Shown here: one piece after another, positions 34,334 to 43,177 of the stretch
Layout: each line of letters begins with the position of its first letter
Position numbering within the stretch: position 1 is the first letter of the stretch
NCBI RefSeq assembly: GCF_003313325.1
Contig: NZ_QMHQ01000004.1
Span: forward strand, 248,001 to 312,000
Source: Pedobacter namyangjuensis
GTDB taxonomy: Bacteria > Bacteroidota > Bacteroidia > Sphingobacteriales > Sphingobacteriaceae
DNA length: 64,000 nucleotides
Reading direction: 5' to 3'
Made by a program: the position numbers and the translations under genes
Notes under the pieces: model-generated
Database searches by the model: none
What the model saw: the letters and a program-made list of their open reading frames with translations, nothing else
Told to the model about the DNA's origin: nothing

Positions 34334-35227
34334 ATGGATAAAAGAATTGAGCAGTTAAAAGAAATTAATATCACCATTGCTAAGGCAATCTCTAAAAGCA
34401 ATAAGTTTTGGTTCGAACATATTTTACCTTCTCAATCATCTACGCCATTATTTGAAGAAGCTGAGCTACAATTAAATGCTATTTTAATTGACTATCCACA
34501 AGACGCAAATTTTTGGAGAATGCTTTGTAATGTTAAAACTTACACCATGGATTACCCAGAAGCTATTGTTGCATTAGAAAAAGCCATCGCGTTAGAAAAC
34601 AAACAAAAAGACAAAACACAATTGCTCGAACTTTTGGAGCATAAAGATGTGCAAAAACCAAAGCCCAAAGCTAAAAAGACACAAAGTGAAGTAGCGAAAA
34701 GAGCTTTGCCGTTTTTCAAATACCATCCGGAGCCTACCCTTACCGGAGCTTTTAAAACTGATACCATTGTAACTTGCGACTGTTGCAAGAAACCAACAGA
34801 TGTTTATTATAGCGGTCCGTTTTACGCTGTTGAAGATATCGATGCACTTTGCCCCTGGTGCATAGCCCATGGCAAAGCCTCTAATAAATTTGATGGCAGT
34901 TTTCAGGATGATGTAAGTGTAGACGACGTTAATGATTCTGAAAAATTAAAAGAATTGGTTGAGCGCACCCCTGGTTATAGTGGTTGGCAACAAGAATATT
35001 GGTTAGCACATTGTAATGATTATTGTGCATTTAAAGGCTATGTGGGCTGGCAAGAAATTGAACCTATTTTACAAGAATTTGCTGATATTGAAACAGATTT
35101 GGCCAATGCTGGGGGAATAAAATTGGCCGATTTGCAAAATTATTTACGCGACAACGGTTCTTGTCAAGGTTATCTTTTTCAGTGTACTTGTTGTAATAAA
35201 TACCGTTTGTATTACGATTTTGACTAA
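34334..35227 (+). CDS. Fusion of helical-repeat N-terminus and CbrC (UPF0167) domain
   Basis: A 297-residue cytosolic protein in two parts. Residues 1-105 are helical and resemble a TPR-like segment (ANFWRMLCNVKTYTMDYPEAIVALEKAIAL). A Lys/Pro linker follows (about 107-122). Residues 123-297 are a CbrC/UPF0167 domain beginning LPFFKYHPEPTLTGAF, with Cys groups TCDCCKK, LCPWC and CTCCNKYRLYY that suggest metal binding. CbrC in E. coli is linked to colicin E2 tolerance. The usual CbrC protein lacks the N-terminal part, so this is a fusion. It follows the SUFU gene by 12 bases. Confidence 0.84.
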   Translation: MDKRIEQLKEINITIAKAISKSNKFWFEHILPSQSSTPLFEEAELQLNAILIDYPQDANFWRMLCNVKTYTMDYPEAIVALEKAIALENKQKDKTQLLELLEHKDVQKPKPKAKKTQSEVAKRALPFFKYHPEPTLTGAFKTDTIVTCDCCKKPTDVYYSGPFYAVEDIDALCPWCIAHGKASNKFDGSFQDDVSVDDVNDSEKLKELVERTPGYSGWQQEYWLAHCNDYCAFKGYVGWQEIEPILQEFADIETDLANAGGIKLADLQNYLRDNGSCQGYLFQCTCCNKYRLYYDFD

Positions 35228-35277
35228 AATTGGGTTAAACACTAATCTTTTATTCAAACATTACCAAAACAATATAG

Positions 35278-36144
35278 ATGAAAAAAACTGTTGTTGCCAT
35301 TGGCGAAATATTATGGGATGTTTTACCAGATCAGAAAAAAGCTGGTGGTTCTAGCATGAACGTTGCTTTAAACCTTCATAAACAAAATATCAATAGTAAA
35401 TTTATTAGTGCCATAGGCGATGATAACGATGGAATAGAGTTGATCGATTTTCTAAAAAACGAAAACTTTACCACTGATTTAATTCAGGTTAACAAGTTAC
35501 CAACCAGCACCGTAAATGTAAAGTTAGATGAGCAACAACAAGCAACTTATACCATTGTAGAACCTGTAGCTTGGGATGCTATTGAACTTTCTGACCAGGC
35601 AGTTGAAACAGTAAAAAATGCCGATGCCTTAGTCTATTGTAGTTTAACTTGCAGAAACCAGCAAAGCCGAAATACAATTTTATCTCTTTTAAAAGACGCT
35701 AAACTAAAGATTTTCGATATTAACTTAAGGGCGCCTTTTTACGAGACCACAACTTTAGAAACTTTGCTTAATTATGCTGATGTCTTGAAAATTAACGATG
35801 AAGAGTTACTTATTCTCAAATCGGCATTTGCCTTAACTGGAAACGATGACGAACAACTCCTAAAACAACTTAGCAATAAGTTTAATATTGCTACCATTTG
35901 CCTAACACTTGGGGGCAAAGGCGCTCAAATTTTACACGAAGAAAAATTGTATCATCACAAAGGATATCCGGTTAAAGTTGCCGATACCGTTGGTGCTGGC
36001 GATGCATTTTTGGCAACCTTTGTAGCAAGTTATCTTAACGGATTTCCAATGGACACCACTCTGGATAGAGCTTGCAAAGTTGGTGCTTTTGTGGCATCTC
36101 AACATGGCGCAAACCCATTCTACAACGAAACAGTTTTCGATTAA
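35278..36144 (+). CDS. PfkB-family carbohydrate kinase, fructokinase-like
   Basis: A 288-residue sugar kinase that would phosphorylate a sugar with ATP. It has the PfkB landmarks: IGEILWDVLP at the start, GGSSMNVALNL (sugar/GG motif), KFISAIGDDNDG, LKINDEELLIL, CLTLGGKGAQIL, and the C-terminal DTVGAGDAFLATF with the anion hole and catalytic Asp. Closest family feel is fructokinase/YdjH type. It lies 50 bases after the CbrC fusion and 12 bases before the WG-repeat gene. No sugar transporter or hydrolase is adjacent. Confidence 0.92.
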   Translation: MKKTVVAIGEILWDVLPDQKKAGGSSMNVALNLHKQNINSKFISAIGDDNDGIELIDFLKNENFTTDLIQVNKLPTSTVNVKLDEQQQATYTIVEPVAWDAIELSDQAVETVKNADALVYCSLTCRNQQSRNTILSLLKDAKLKIFDINLRAPFYETTTLETLLNYADVLKINDEELLILKSAFALTGNDDEQLLKQLSNKFNIATICLTLGGKGAQILHEEKLYHHKGYPVKVADTVGAGDAFLATFVASYLNGFPMDTTLDRACKVGAFVASQHGANPFYNETVFD

Positions 36145-36156
36145 AACAAAAACCAA

Positions 36157-38172
36157 ATGAAAAAACACATCTACCTTACCGCTATATTTCTTGCCTTTTT
36201 TGCCGTTTCAATGGCTCAAACTACTAAAAAAGATATCAAATCGCTTTTAGAGGGAAAGTCTTTAACCGATGCAAAAGAAGTTATTATAAAGCAAAATAAA
36301 AGTATAGAAAGCCTGCTCAAACTAGCTTCAACATCTATAAGAATTACACCGGGCAATAGTAATGTAGCAGAAAGCAAAACGACAGAAAAGTTCGATAGCT
36401 CTCCAAAAAATCAGATTATCAAAAAGTTTAACCAGACCTTAAACAAACTCTACTTTAACCAAAAAGTATTTTACCCAAACACCAACCTAAGTATTAGTTA
36501 TAGCGAAAAAAGCTTAATGTACAGCGTAACGGATTACGATGATTATAAATTTCCAAATCCGGAATTAAAGCTTAAAAAAGTTTATTATCAAGATGGCACA
36601 AGTGCAAGTTTCGATAAGCAAGTTTACGGCAGAAACGATGAAAAAATAAACGAAATTAAAGGCACAAAGTGGATTGACAGCATTGAGTTAGAAGCAAGTT
36701 ATCACTATCCAGAAGCTATGCCTGTTATAAATTTAAGTCCTGAAAATGCTTTACACCAGTCCGTATTGGGCAAAATAGAACTGATTTCTATAGAAGATGC
36801 TACTGCCATTCTAAAAATCTCGCCAGAGCTAAAAGAAAAAATTTTAAAGGTTGAGGGAATTAATTCGGTTGGCAAAGCACTAGATCAAAGTGGATCATCC
36901 TCTTCTAGCAACACCATAAATTATTCTCCCGAATTTTTAGCAAAATACTTGGAAGCCTGCAAAACTGCTATCAGCAACATTGATAAGGGTAGCTATAAAA
37001 ACACAGACGAACTAATTGATGATTTGTACGATAAAATTCCGAAGGAAGATAAAAACAAACCAGAAAATTTAGTAAATGCCAGCTATAGTTTTAGAGGCAA
37101 TTTAAAGCAGATCAACATCTTCTTAAAGCCCGAAAAAAGTGCTGTGAACAATTACAATTTCACCTTAAAAAACACCGTAAAGTATGTAGATGGTTTGGGC
37201 GTTGCTTACAACAAAAATGGTTTAGCTGGCATTTTAGACAAAAACGGCAAATGGATTGCGCAACCAACTCAAAAAGAATTATCTCATTACAAAGGCCCGT
37301 ACTTTTTTGGCGGAGTAACGGAAGATGGTTACCGTTCTATATTATGGTTAGACAAAGCCAATCAAAAACTGGTTCCTTTTAACTATCATTTTTACAAGAA
37401 CGATGCGATGTTGGATAAATATTATGCGATTGAAAAAACCATTAATGGCCCAAAAGGTTTAGTAGAAATTGAAACCAACAAGGTAGTTTTAGAGCCTAGT
37501 TTAGATAATATTAGCGTAAAAGGAAATTACATTGTGCTTACTTCCGATGATGAGGTTAATACCATCGTTAACAAAGATTTAAAAAAGGTATTGAGCGTAA
37601 AAGGCTACAATTATAAAATTAACGGCGATTTTATCTTTCATAGTAAGCCTTACACTTCTAAAGAAAAATTTGCAGATTACAGTATCCTGAGCAACACAGA
37701 CGACGTATACAATGCTGATGGCAGAAAAATAAATAAGGAAGATTACGTGATAGACACTTATGATTTTTTTGGGATGGACAGCTTATTATTGGTAAAAAAT
37801 AAGTTGGGTAAAAACCTTTTTATCAATACCAAAGGCGATGTTATAATAGATGGCTCTAAGTATGCTGATGTTGAACCATTTTCGAGCGGACTTGCACCGG
37901 TAAAAAATGCCGAAGGCAATTGGGGCTACATTAACAGCAAAAATGTGTTGGTGATCCCTTTCATGTACAACGAAGCAAAAAATTTCTCAAAAATTAGCGC
38001 AATGGTAAAAACCAGCGATGGATACCAGTTAATTGACCATAAAAACAAAGTAATTAAAAAATTTGACGACGGTTTCTCTAGCTACAGCGTTAAAAAAGAC
38101 GCTGATAATTTGGAGTATAGAAATTATAATAAACAAACTTATAACTCAAAAGGCGAAGTTGTGAAAGATTAG
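36157..38172 (+). CDS. Exported WG-repeat-like protein
   Basis: A 671-residue protein with a signal peptide (KKHIYLTAIFLAFFAVSMAQ). The N-terminal 340 residues are unique to my eye, with a helical start, a DxD-rich central part and a Ser-rich patch (SGSSSSSN). From about residue 345 it has WG/KWG-type beta repeats: VAYNKNGLAGILDKNGKWI, GYRSILWLDKANQKLV, and NAEGNWGYINSKNVLVIPFMYNEA. WG proteins often act in binding or in toxin/immunity settings; function here is unknown. It follows the PfkB gene by 12 bases. A weak hairpin (38184-38209) lies just past its stop. Confidence 0.75.
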   Translation: MKKHIYLTAIFLAFFAVSMAQTTKKDIKSLLEGKSLTDAKEVIIKQNKSIESLLKLASTSIRITPGNSNVAESKTTEKFDSSPKNQIIKKFNQTLNKLYFNQKVFYPNTNLSISYSEKSLMYSVTDYDDYKFPNPELKLKKVYYQDGTSASFDKQVYGRNDEKINEIKGTKWIDSIELEASYHYPEAMPVINLSPENALHQSVLGKIELISIEDATAILKISPELKEKILKVEGINSVGKALDQSGSSSSSNTINYSPEFLAKYLEACKTAISNIDKGSYKNTDELIDDLYDKIPKEDKNKPENLVNASYSFRGNLKQINIFLKPEKSAVNNYNFTLKNTVKYVDGLGVAYNKNGLAGILDKNGKWIAQPTQKELSHYKGPYFFGGVTEDGYRSILWLDKANQKLVPFNYHFYKNDAMLDKYYAIEKTINGPKGLVEIETNKVVLEPSLDNISVKGNYIVLTSDDEVNTIVNKDLKKVLSVKGYNYKINGDFIFHSKPYTSKEKFADYSILSNTDDVYNADGRKINKEDYVIDTYDFFGMDSLLLVKNKLGKNLFINTKGDVIIDGSKYADVEPFSSGLAPVKNAEGNWGYINSKNVLVIPFMYNEAKNFSKISAMVKTSDGYQLIDHKNKVIKKFDDGFSSYSVKKDADNLEYRNYNKQTYNSKGEVVKD

Positions 38173-38256
38173 GCAGGTAATTTTAATGTTAAACTGATAT
38201 TTAGCATTAACTATCGATATATTTTTTTTTCTTAACTTAGTGTAAAACTTGAAACA

Positions 38257-38484
38257 ATGGAAAATTTCATTAATTATATTAATATAGATCCAAATGTAAG
38301 GTTTGGTAAACCTTGCATAAAGGGGACCAGAATTACAGTTCAAGATATTTTAAACTGGTTAGCTTCTGGTATGTCAACCGAAGAAATAACTCAAGATTTT
38401 CCTCAATTAAAAGCAGAGCATATTAAAGCTGCTTTATCTTTTGCCGCAAACAGTGAAAATAGAACTCGTTTAATCTCTGCTTGA
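38257..38484 (+). CDS. DUF433 family antitoxin
   Basis: A 75-residue protein matching DUF433: INIDPNVRFGKPCIKGTRITVQDILNWLASGMSTEEITQDFPQL and then a helix through AALSFAANSENR. The family has a helix-turn-helix-like fold and is the usual partner of DUF5615 PIN-like toxins. As antitoxin it would neutralise the neighbour and repress its own promoter. Its stop and the toxin's ATG overlap by one base (TGATG). It lies 84 bases after the WG-repeat gene. Confidence 0.9.
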   Translation: MENFINYINIDPNVRFGKPCIKGTRITVQDILNWLASGMSTEEITQDFPQLKAEHIKAALSFAANSENRTRLISA

Positions 38485-38819
38485 TGAAAATACTGCTCGA
38501 CGCAAACATTTCGTTTAAGTTAAAAAATAAATTATCCTCCCATTTTTTTGACATTGAGCAAGTGGATTGGGTTGATGTAGCCCAACCAGCAACAGACATC
38601 GCCATTTGGGAATGGGCAAAATCTAAAAATGCTGTTATTATAACTAATGATGATGATTTCTATAATTTCTCAAATGTTTACGGTTTTCCGCCAAAGGTTG
38701 TTTTATTAAGGACGGGAAATCAATCTACCAATAGTTTAGCAGAAATTTTAATCAAACATAGTGCTGATATCCATCATCTATATAATGATGATGAAACTGG
38801 ATTGTTAGAAATTTATTAG
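38484..38819 (+). CDS. DUF5615 PIN-like toxin
   Basis: A 111-residue PIN-like (Mut7-C related) protein and probable ribonuclease toxin. The first acidic site is in ILLDANIS, and a second acidic patch is ITNDDDFYNF near residue 55, both positions used by PIN-like nucleases to bind metal. VVLLRTGNQSTNSLAEIL is typical of DUF5615. The start is the ATG at 38484, overlapping the antitoxin stop. The pair looks intact. Activity and target RNA are not known. Confidence 0.9.
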   Translation: MKILLDANISFKLKNKLSSHFFDIEQVDWVDVAQPATDIAIWEWAKSKNAVIITNDDDFYNFSNVYGFPPKVVLLRTGNQSTNSLAEILIKHSADIHHLYNDDETGLLEIY

Positions 38820-39124
38820 CGAATAATTTGATCCAAAGTTAGGTAAAAAACTTTGAGGGGCTTTTGCGCTAGGGATTGTAAGGGTTTAGTACCGCTTTTC
38901 GCGGTACCGAAGCGAAGCGGAGCCCTGCAAAGCCCGACCCTTGGGGAGCGCCCAAATCAATAAGCAGTTTTAAGTAGATATTTTGTTTGAGCCTGTAATT
39001 TTGGATTTAATCTTTCTTACTTGAGCTTTAATGCTTTTGCCTATTTGCAGTCTTAAATATGACATCCGCCTTAAAATACTGATGCATTAAACATTTACCT
39101 TCGATTATCCGTTTATATAAGCAC
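38820..39124. other. Non-coding interval of 305 bases before the VWA gene
   Basis: No gene. The middle (38851-38960) is a GC-rich structured repeat listed separately. The last 160 bases are AT-rich; TACCTTCG at 39096-39103 is a one-mismatch fit to the TAnnTTTG element and could serve the VWA operon. Confidence 0.5.
38851..38960 (+). repeat. Structured dispersed element (GGGAT...AGCCCGAC type)
   Basis: Starts with gcgctagggattg and ends with agcccgaccc and ggggagcgcccaaatc. A perfect 7-bp hairpin gtaccgc/gcggtac (38889-38895 with 38901-38907) sits in the middle, and gggcttttgc (38858-38867) can pair with gcaaagccc (38927-38935). The same outer words in reverse orientation bound 44124-44216. 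It looks like a dispersed, folded repeat; the GC content stands out from its surroundings. Confidence 0.68.
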
Positions 39125-40216
39125 ATGAGAGGTTTCGAATTTTCTAAGTTTTTGCCAAACGAATTGCCAAAAGGTGGTTTCGACGAATTGCTGAAGCTTT
39201 TTACCGAATTGTTAAACTACACCGCTGGCGATGCTGGCGAGACTTTGGCTTGGATGAATGAGCTGGACAAACAATATAAATTTACCAATAACGACTACGG
39301 GATGGGTGATTTTATTGACGAGCTAAAGGAGAAAGGTTACTTAAAAGAAGAAAACGGAGAGCCAAAGATTACCGCAAAAACCGAACAAACTATTCGAAAA
39401 TCGGCATTAGAAGAAATTTTTGGAAAGCTGAAAAAAGCGGGCAAGGGCAATCATAACAGTAACATGTCTGGCATTGGCGAAGAGAAAAACGCCGATAGAC
39501 GCGAGTATAATTTTGGAGATAGCTTAGACCAAATTGACATGACGGCGTCTATACAAAACGCACAAATTAATCATGGCATAGGCGATTTTACCTTAACAGA
39601 CCGCGATTTAGAGGTAGAGGAAAAAGACTACAAGACGCTTACCTCGACAGTGCTGATGATTGATATTTCGCACTCTATGATTTTGTACGGCGAGGATAGA
39701 ATTACCCCTGCAAAGAAAACAGCCATGGCTTTAGCAGAGCTGATAAAAACCAAGTATCCAAAAGACACTTTAGATATTGTGGTTTTTGGAAATGATGCCT
39801 GGCCGATTACGATTAAAGACCTTCCCTATTTACAAGTTGGCCCGTACCACACCAATACTTTTGCTGGTTTAGAATTGGCTACCGATTTGCTTCGCAGAAG
39901 AAAAACCCACAACAAGCAAATTTTTATGATTACCGATGGTAAACCAACTTGCCTGAAAGAAAATGGCAGGTATTATAAAAACAGTATGGGTTTAGATAGA
40001 AAAGTAATTGGAAAAACACTAAACATGGCGGCACAGTGCAAAAGACTAAACATTCCGATAACTACATTTATGATTGCGCAAGACCCTTATTTGCAACAAT
40101 TTGTGCGTCAGTTTACGCAGGTTAACGGCGGTAGGGCCTTTTACAGCTCATTAAGTGGCTTAGGCGAATACATTTTTGAAGATTATATTAAGAATAGAAG
40201 AAAAACAATAAGATAG
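39125..40216 (+). CDS. VWA-domain protein partnered with a MoxR-type ATPase
   Basis: A 363-residue cytosolic protein. The first 150 residues are helical and charged, with no family I recognise (FEFSKFLPNELPKGGFDELLKLF). A von Willebrand factor A domain covers about residues 175-355. Its metal site looks intact: DISHSM (DxSxS), a Thr in HTNTFAGLELATDLL and TDGKP. It has no signal peptide or membrane segment. The MoxR-type ATPase gene starts 80 bases downstream, a pairing typical of MoxR/VWA chaperone systems. Confidence 0.88.
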   Translation: MRGFEFSKFLPNELPKGGFDELLKLFTELLNYTAGDAGETLAWMNELDKQYKFTNNDYGMGDFIDELKEKGYLKEENGEPKITAKTEQTIRKSALEEIFGKLKKAGKGNHNSNMSGIGEEKNADRREYNFGDSLDQIDMTASIQNAQINHGIGDFTLTDRDLEVEEKDYKTLTSTVLMIDISHSMILYGEDRITPAKKTAMALAELIKTKYPKDTLDIVVFGNDAWPITIKDLPYLQVGPYHTNTFAGLELATDLLRRRKTHNKQIFMITDGKPTCLKENGRYYKNSMGLDRKVIGKTLNMAAQCKRLNIPITTFMIAQDPYLQQFVRQFTQVNGGRAFYSSLSGLGEYIFEDYIKNRRKTIR

Positions 40217-40219
40217 ATA

Positions 40220-40288
40220 AAAGAACAAAGAGTAAGGAACAATGATTGGGCGATCAATCTTTGTTCCTTGCTCTTTCATCCTTATTCC
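40220..40288. repeat. Heptad-repeat spacer between the VWA and MoxR genes
   Basis: Purine heptads aaagaac, aaagagt, aaggaac and aatgatt fill 40220-40247. After an 11-base centre, pyrimidine heptads ctttgtt, ccttgct, ctttcat and ccttatt fill 40259-40286. The two arms are near reverse complements and would form a long hairpin in the transcript. Eight bases later the MoxR ATG begins. Confidence 0.85.
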
Positions 40289-40295
40289 AAAAAAA

Positions 40296-41780
40296 ATGCA
40301 AGCAAAAACATTAGGCGAATTAAAAGCCTCCAACTATACCTCATTAAGCGTAAAAGAAGAACTTAGAAAAAACCTCATTAGCCAACTACAAAATAAAGAA
40401 GCTGGTTTTGAAGGTATTTTAGGTTACGATGAAACGGTAATTCCCGAACTCCAAAACGCTATACTTTCTCGCCATAATATTTTATTGTTGGGCTTACGCG
40501 GGCAAGCAAAAACAAAAATTGCCCGTTTGTTGGTTAACCTGCTAGATGAATACATTCCCTACGTTTCGGGAAGTGAGATTTTTGACGATCCGTTGAACCC
40601 AATTTCTTGGTACGCTAAAAATGAAATTGCAACGCATGGCGATGATACACCTATTTCTTGGCAACACCGCAGCGAGCGCTATACCGAGAAACTAGCTACT
40701 CCAGATGTTACTGTAGCCGACTTAATTGGAGATGTTGACCCAATTAAGGCCGCAACCTTAAAGTTAACCTACAATGATGAACGTGTTATACACTTCGGAT
40801 TGATACCAAGGGCGCACCGTAGCATTTTTGTAATTAACGAATTGCCAGATTTACAAGCTCGTATCCAAGTTGCTTTGTTTAACATGTTGCAAGAAAAAGA
40901 TATTCAAATACGTGGTTTTAAATTACGTTTGCCTTTGGATGTTCAATTTGTATTTACCGCCAACCCAGAAGATTACACCAATCGTGGTAGCATTGTAACA
41001 CCGTTAAAAGATAGGATTGAAAGCCAAATTTTAACGCATTATCCTAAAACCATTGAAATCTCTAGAAAAATCACTTTCCAGGAGGCCAAACTAACGTCAG
41101 AACAACGCAGAGATATTGAAGCTGACGGCTTGGTAAAGGATTTAGTAGAGCAAATTGCTTTCGAAGCCCGTAAAAGCGAATTTATTGATCAAAAATCTGG
41201 TGTTTCTGCACGTTTAACTATTTCTGCATACGAGAATTTAATTAGTAACGCAGAGCGAAGAATGCTCATCAACAATGAAAAAAATACTTTTGTTCGTTTA
41301 GCAGATTTAAGTGGAATAATTCCGGCAGTAACCGGTAAAATAGAATTGGTTTACGAAGGTGAATTGGAAGGCCCGGCCAAAGTTGCACATACGCTGATAG
41401 GCAAAGCGGTTAAACATTTATTTGCAAGATATTTCCCAGATCCAGAGCGAGCTAAGAAAAGTAAAACGGCAAATCCGTATACCAAAATAACCGAATGGTT
41501 TACCGAAGGAAATACGATAGCAATTGCAGATGACCAAGATTTAACCAAATACACCAAAGAGCTTATGGCAGTTGACGGCCTACATGAGCTAGTTAAAAAA
41601 TTCCATCCTAAATTAAGCGAAAACCAAACCTTGTTACTAATGGAGTTTGTTTTACATGGCTTGGCTGAATATTCTCAAGTAAGCAAAAACTACATAAACG
41701 GTGGTTTTGGCTTTGCCGATATGTTTGATAGCTTATTTAATGTAGATTTAGATGAAGAAGATGAGGACGATTTCCGCTAA
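40296..41780 (+). CDS. MoxR-type AAA+ ATPase
   Basis: A 494-residue AAA+ ATPase of the MoxR/magnesium-chelatase group. It has a Walker A LLGLRGQAKTK with the Ala-Lys-Thr form seen in MoxR proteins, and a Walker B region FVINELPDLQARIQVALFNMLQEKDIQIRG in which Asn replaces the usual Asp before the Glu. VQFVFTANPEDYTNRGSIVTPLKDR contains the sensor 1 Asn and an arginine finger candidate. The C-terminus is acidic (DEEDEDDF). I start at the ATG at 40296, because the frame's earlier opening reads through the repeat spacer. It would work with the upstream VWA protein to remodel a target, which is unknown. Confidence 0.89.
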   Translation: MQAKTLGELKASNYTSLSVKEELRKNLISQLQNKEAGFEGILGYDETVIPELQNAILSRHNILLLGLRGQAKTKIARLLVNLLDEYIPYVSGSEIFDDPLNPISWYAKNEIATHGDDTPISWQHRSERYTEKLATPDVTVADLIGDVDPIKAATLKLTYNDERVIHFGLIPRAHRSIFVINELPDLQARIQVALFNMLQEKDIQIRGFKLRLPLDVQFVFTANPEDYTNRGSIVTPLKDRIESQILTHYPKTIEISRKITFQEAKLTSEQRRDIEADGLVKDLVEQIAFEARKSEFIDQKSGVSARLTISAYENLISNAERRMLINNEKNTFVRLADLSGIIPAVTGKIELVYEGELEGPAKVAHTLIGKAVKHLFARYFPDPERAKKSKTANPYTKITEWFTEGNTIAIADDQDLTKYTKELMAVDGLHELVKKFHPKLSENQTLLLMEFVLHGLAEYSQVSKNYINGGFGFADMFDSLFNVDLDEEDEDDFR

Positions 41781-41834
41781 CATTGCAAACAATTTAAAAC
41801 TTAGCTAATTTTCCAATTTCGGCCTATAAAATAT

Positions 41835-43103
41835 ATGAGACCCAATTTTCTACTTTTCCTTTGCGTTTTTGTTTTACTAATAGATTTTTATTGTTACAAA
41901 GCCATAATCGGCACTTTTAAAAAATGGTCGCCTAAAACCAAAAAGGTTTTTACCATTACCTGGTGGACAGTAAATGTGCTACTGATAGGTGGAGTTTTCG
42001 CAGCCATTTACCTAAACCTATTTCTATCGGCCAGGGCTGTAATTCTAGTTGCCTTTTTCTTGCTGTCGGTTGCCAAGTTTATGATGATACCATTCTTGTT
42101 AATAGATGATATTAGAAGAGGTCTTATTAAACTTTTCAAAACCGTTAAGAAGTCTAGTCCGGTAGTAAATAAAGAGGAAGAAGTTACAGAAGAAGCTCAG
42201 GTCGGCGAACCAATTTCTCGGTCTGCTTTTTTAGTTAAAGCAGGTTTAGTTGCGGCAGCAGTGCCGTTAAGCTCTTTGAGTTGGGGCATTATTTCTGGTG
42301 CCTACGATTATCAAATTAAACGTCGAACGTTGGTTTTGCCAAACCTTCCATCTGCTTTCGATGGTATTAAGTTGGCACAGATATCAGATATCCATTCGGG
42401 TAGTTTCTATAACAAAGTTGCGGTAAAAGGTGGCGTAGAAATGTTAATGGCCGAAAAGCCAGATTTCGTATTCTTTACTGGCGATTTAGTGAACAATCTC
42501 ACTAGCGAGGTAAAAGATTATCAAGATATTTTCTCAAAGGTAACTGCACCGCTTGGGGTGTATTCGGTATTGGGCAACCATGATTACGGCGACTACCATT
42601 TTGGCAGAGAAAGCTCTCCTGCAAAAGTAAAAAACCTGCAAGATATGGTTAAAACCCACCAACTTATGGGATGGGATTTGCTGATGAACCAAAACAGACG
42701 CTTAAAGGTTGATGGGCAGGAAATTGGTATCTTAGGTATAGAAAACTGGGGCATGGGTCGTTTCCCTAAATATGGCAAAATGGAATTAGCTACCGCAAAC
42801 ACAGACGACCTTCCGGTTAAATTATTGCTTTCTCACGATCCCTCGCATTGGCGAAACGAAGTATTGCAAAAATACCCTCAAATAGATGCCATGTTTGCCG
42901 GCCACACCCACGGAATGCAGTTTGGCGTAAGGCTAAAAGAATTTCAGTGGAGCCCAGTGCAATACATTTACAAAGAATGGGCAGGCCTTTACGCAGAAAA
43001 ACAGCAACAACTTTATGTAAACGTGGGCTACGGATTTTTGGGTTATCCCGGACGTGTTGGAATCTTACCGGAAATAACGATATTTGAGTTGAAGCGAGCG
43101 TAG
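41835..43103 (+). CDS. Membrane-anchored metallophosphoesterase
   Basis: A 422-residue calcineurin-type phosphoesterase with membrane helices in the first 100 residues (about 4-22, 35-58, 66-90) and another hydrophobic stretch near 133-155. The catalytic domain starts near 185: LAQISDIHSG (DxH), FTGDLVNN (GD), VLGNHDYGDY (GNHD), LLSHDP and FAGHTHGMQFG (GHTH). All metal ligands are present. This architecture matches YkuE/YaeI-like enzymes, which act on phospho-lipids or remain uncharacterised. It follows the MoxR gene by 54 bases and is probably in the same transcript. Confidence 0.92.
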   Translation: MRPNFLLFLCVFVLLIDFYCYKAIIGTFKKWSPKTKKVFTITWWTVNVLLIGGVFAAIYLNLFLSARAVILVAFFLLSVAKFMMIPFLLIDDIRRGLIKLFKTVKKSSPVVNKEEEVTEEAQVGEPISRSAFLVKAGLVAAAVPLSSLSWGIISGAYDYQIKRRTLVLPNLPSAFDGIKLAQISDIHSGSFYNKVAVKGGVEMLMAEKPDFVFFTGDLVNNLTSEVKDYQDIFSKVTAPLGVYSVLGNHDYGDYHFGRESSPAKVKNLQDMVKTHQLMGWDLLMNQNRRLKVDGQEIGILGIENWGMGRFPKYGKMELATANTDDLPVKLLLSHDPSHWRNEVLQKYPQIDAMFAGHTHGMQFGVRLKEFQWSPVQYIYKEWAGLYAEKQQQLYVNVGYGFLGYPGRVGILPEITIFELKRA

Positions 43104-43110
43104 TAAATAC

Positions 43111-43168
43111 TGAATTATGGGATGAGCAAATTATTCAATCAGCCTATAATTCAAAACTCAATCATTAC
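43111..43168. repeat. Degenerate heptad-repeat spacer
   Basis: Right-arm heptads aattcaa, aactcaa and tcattac fill 43148-43168. The left arm (tgaatta at 43111-43117 and the following bases) is only loosely periodic. Layout resembles the clearer heptad spacers at 7984, 10426 and 40220, but this one is weak. Confidence 0.4.
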
Positions 43169-43177
43169 TTTTATTGT

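Noticed and set aside
40242..40295. Upstream start for the MoxR-type ATPase
   Set aside because: The extra codons read through the heptad-repeat spacer and give a peptide unlike the family; the ATG at 40296 fits.
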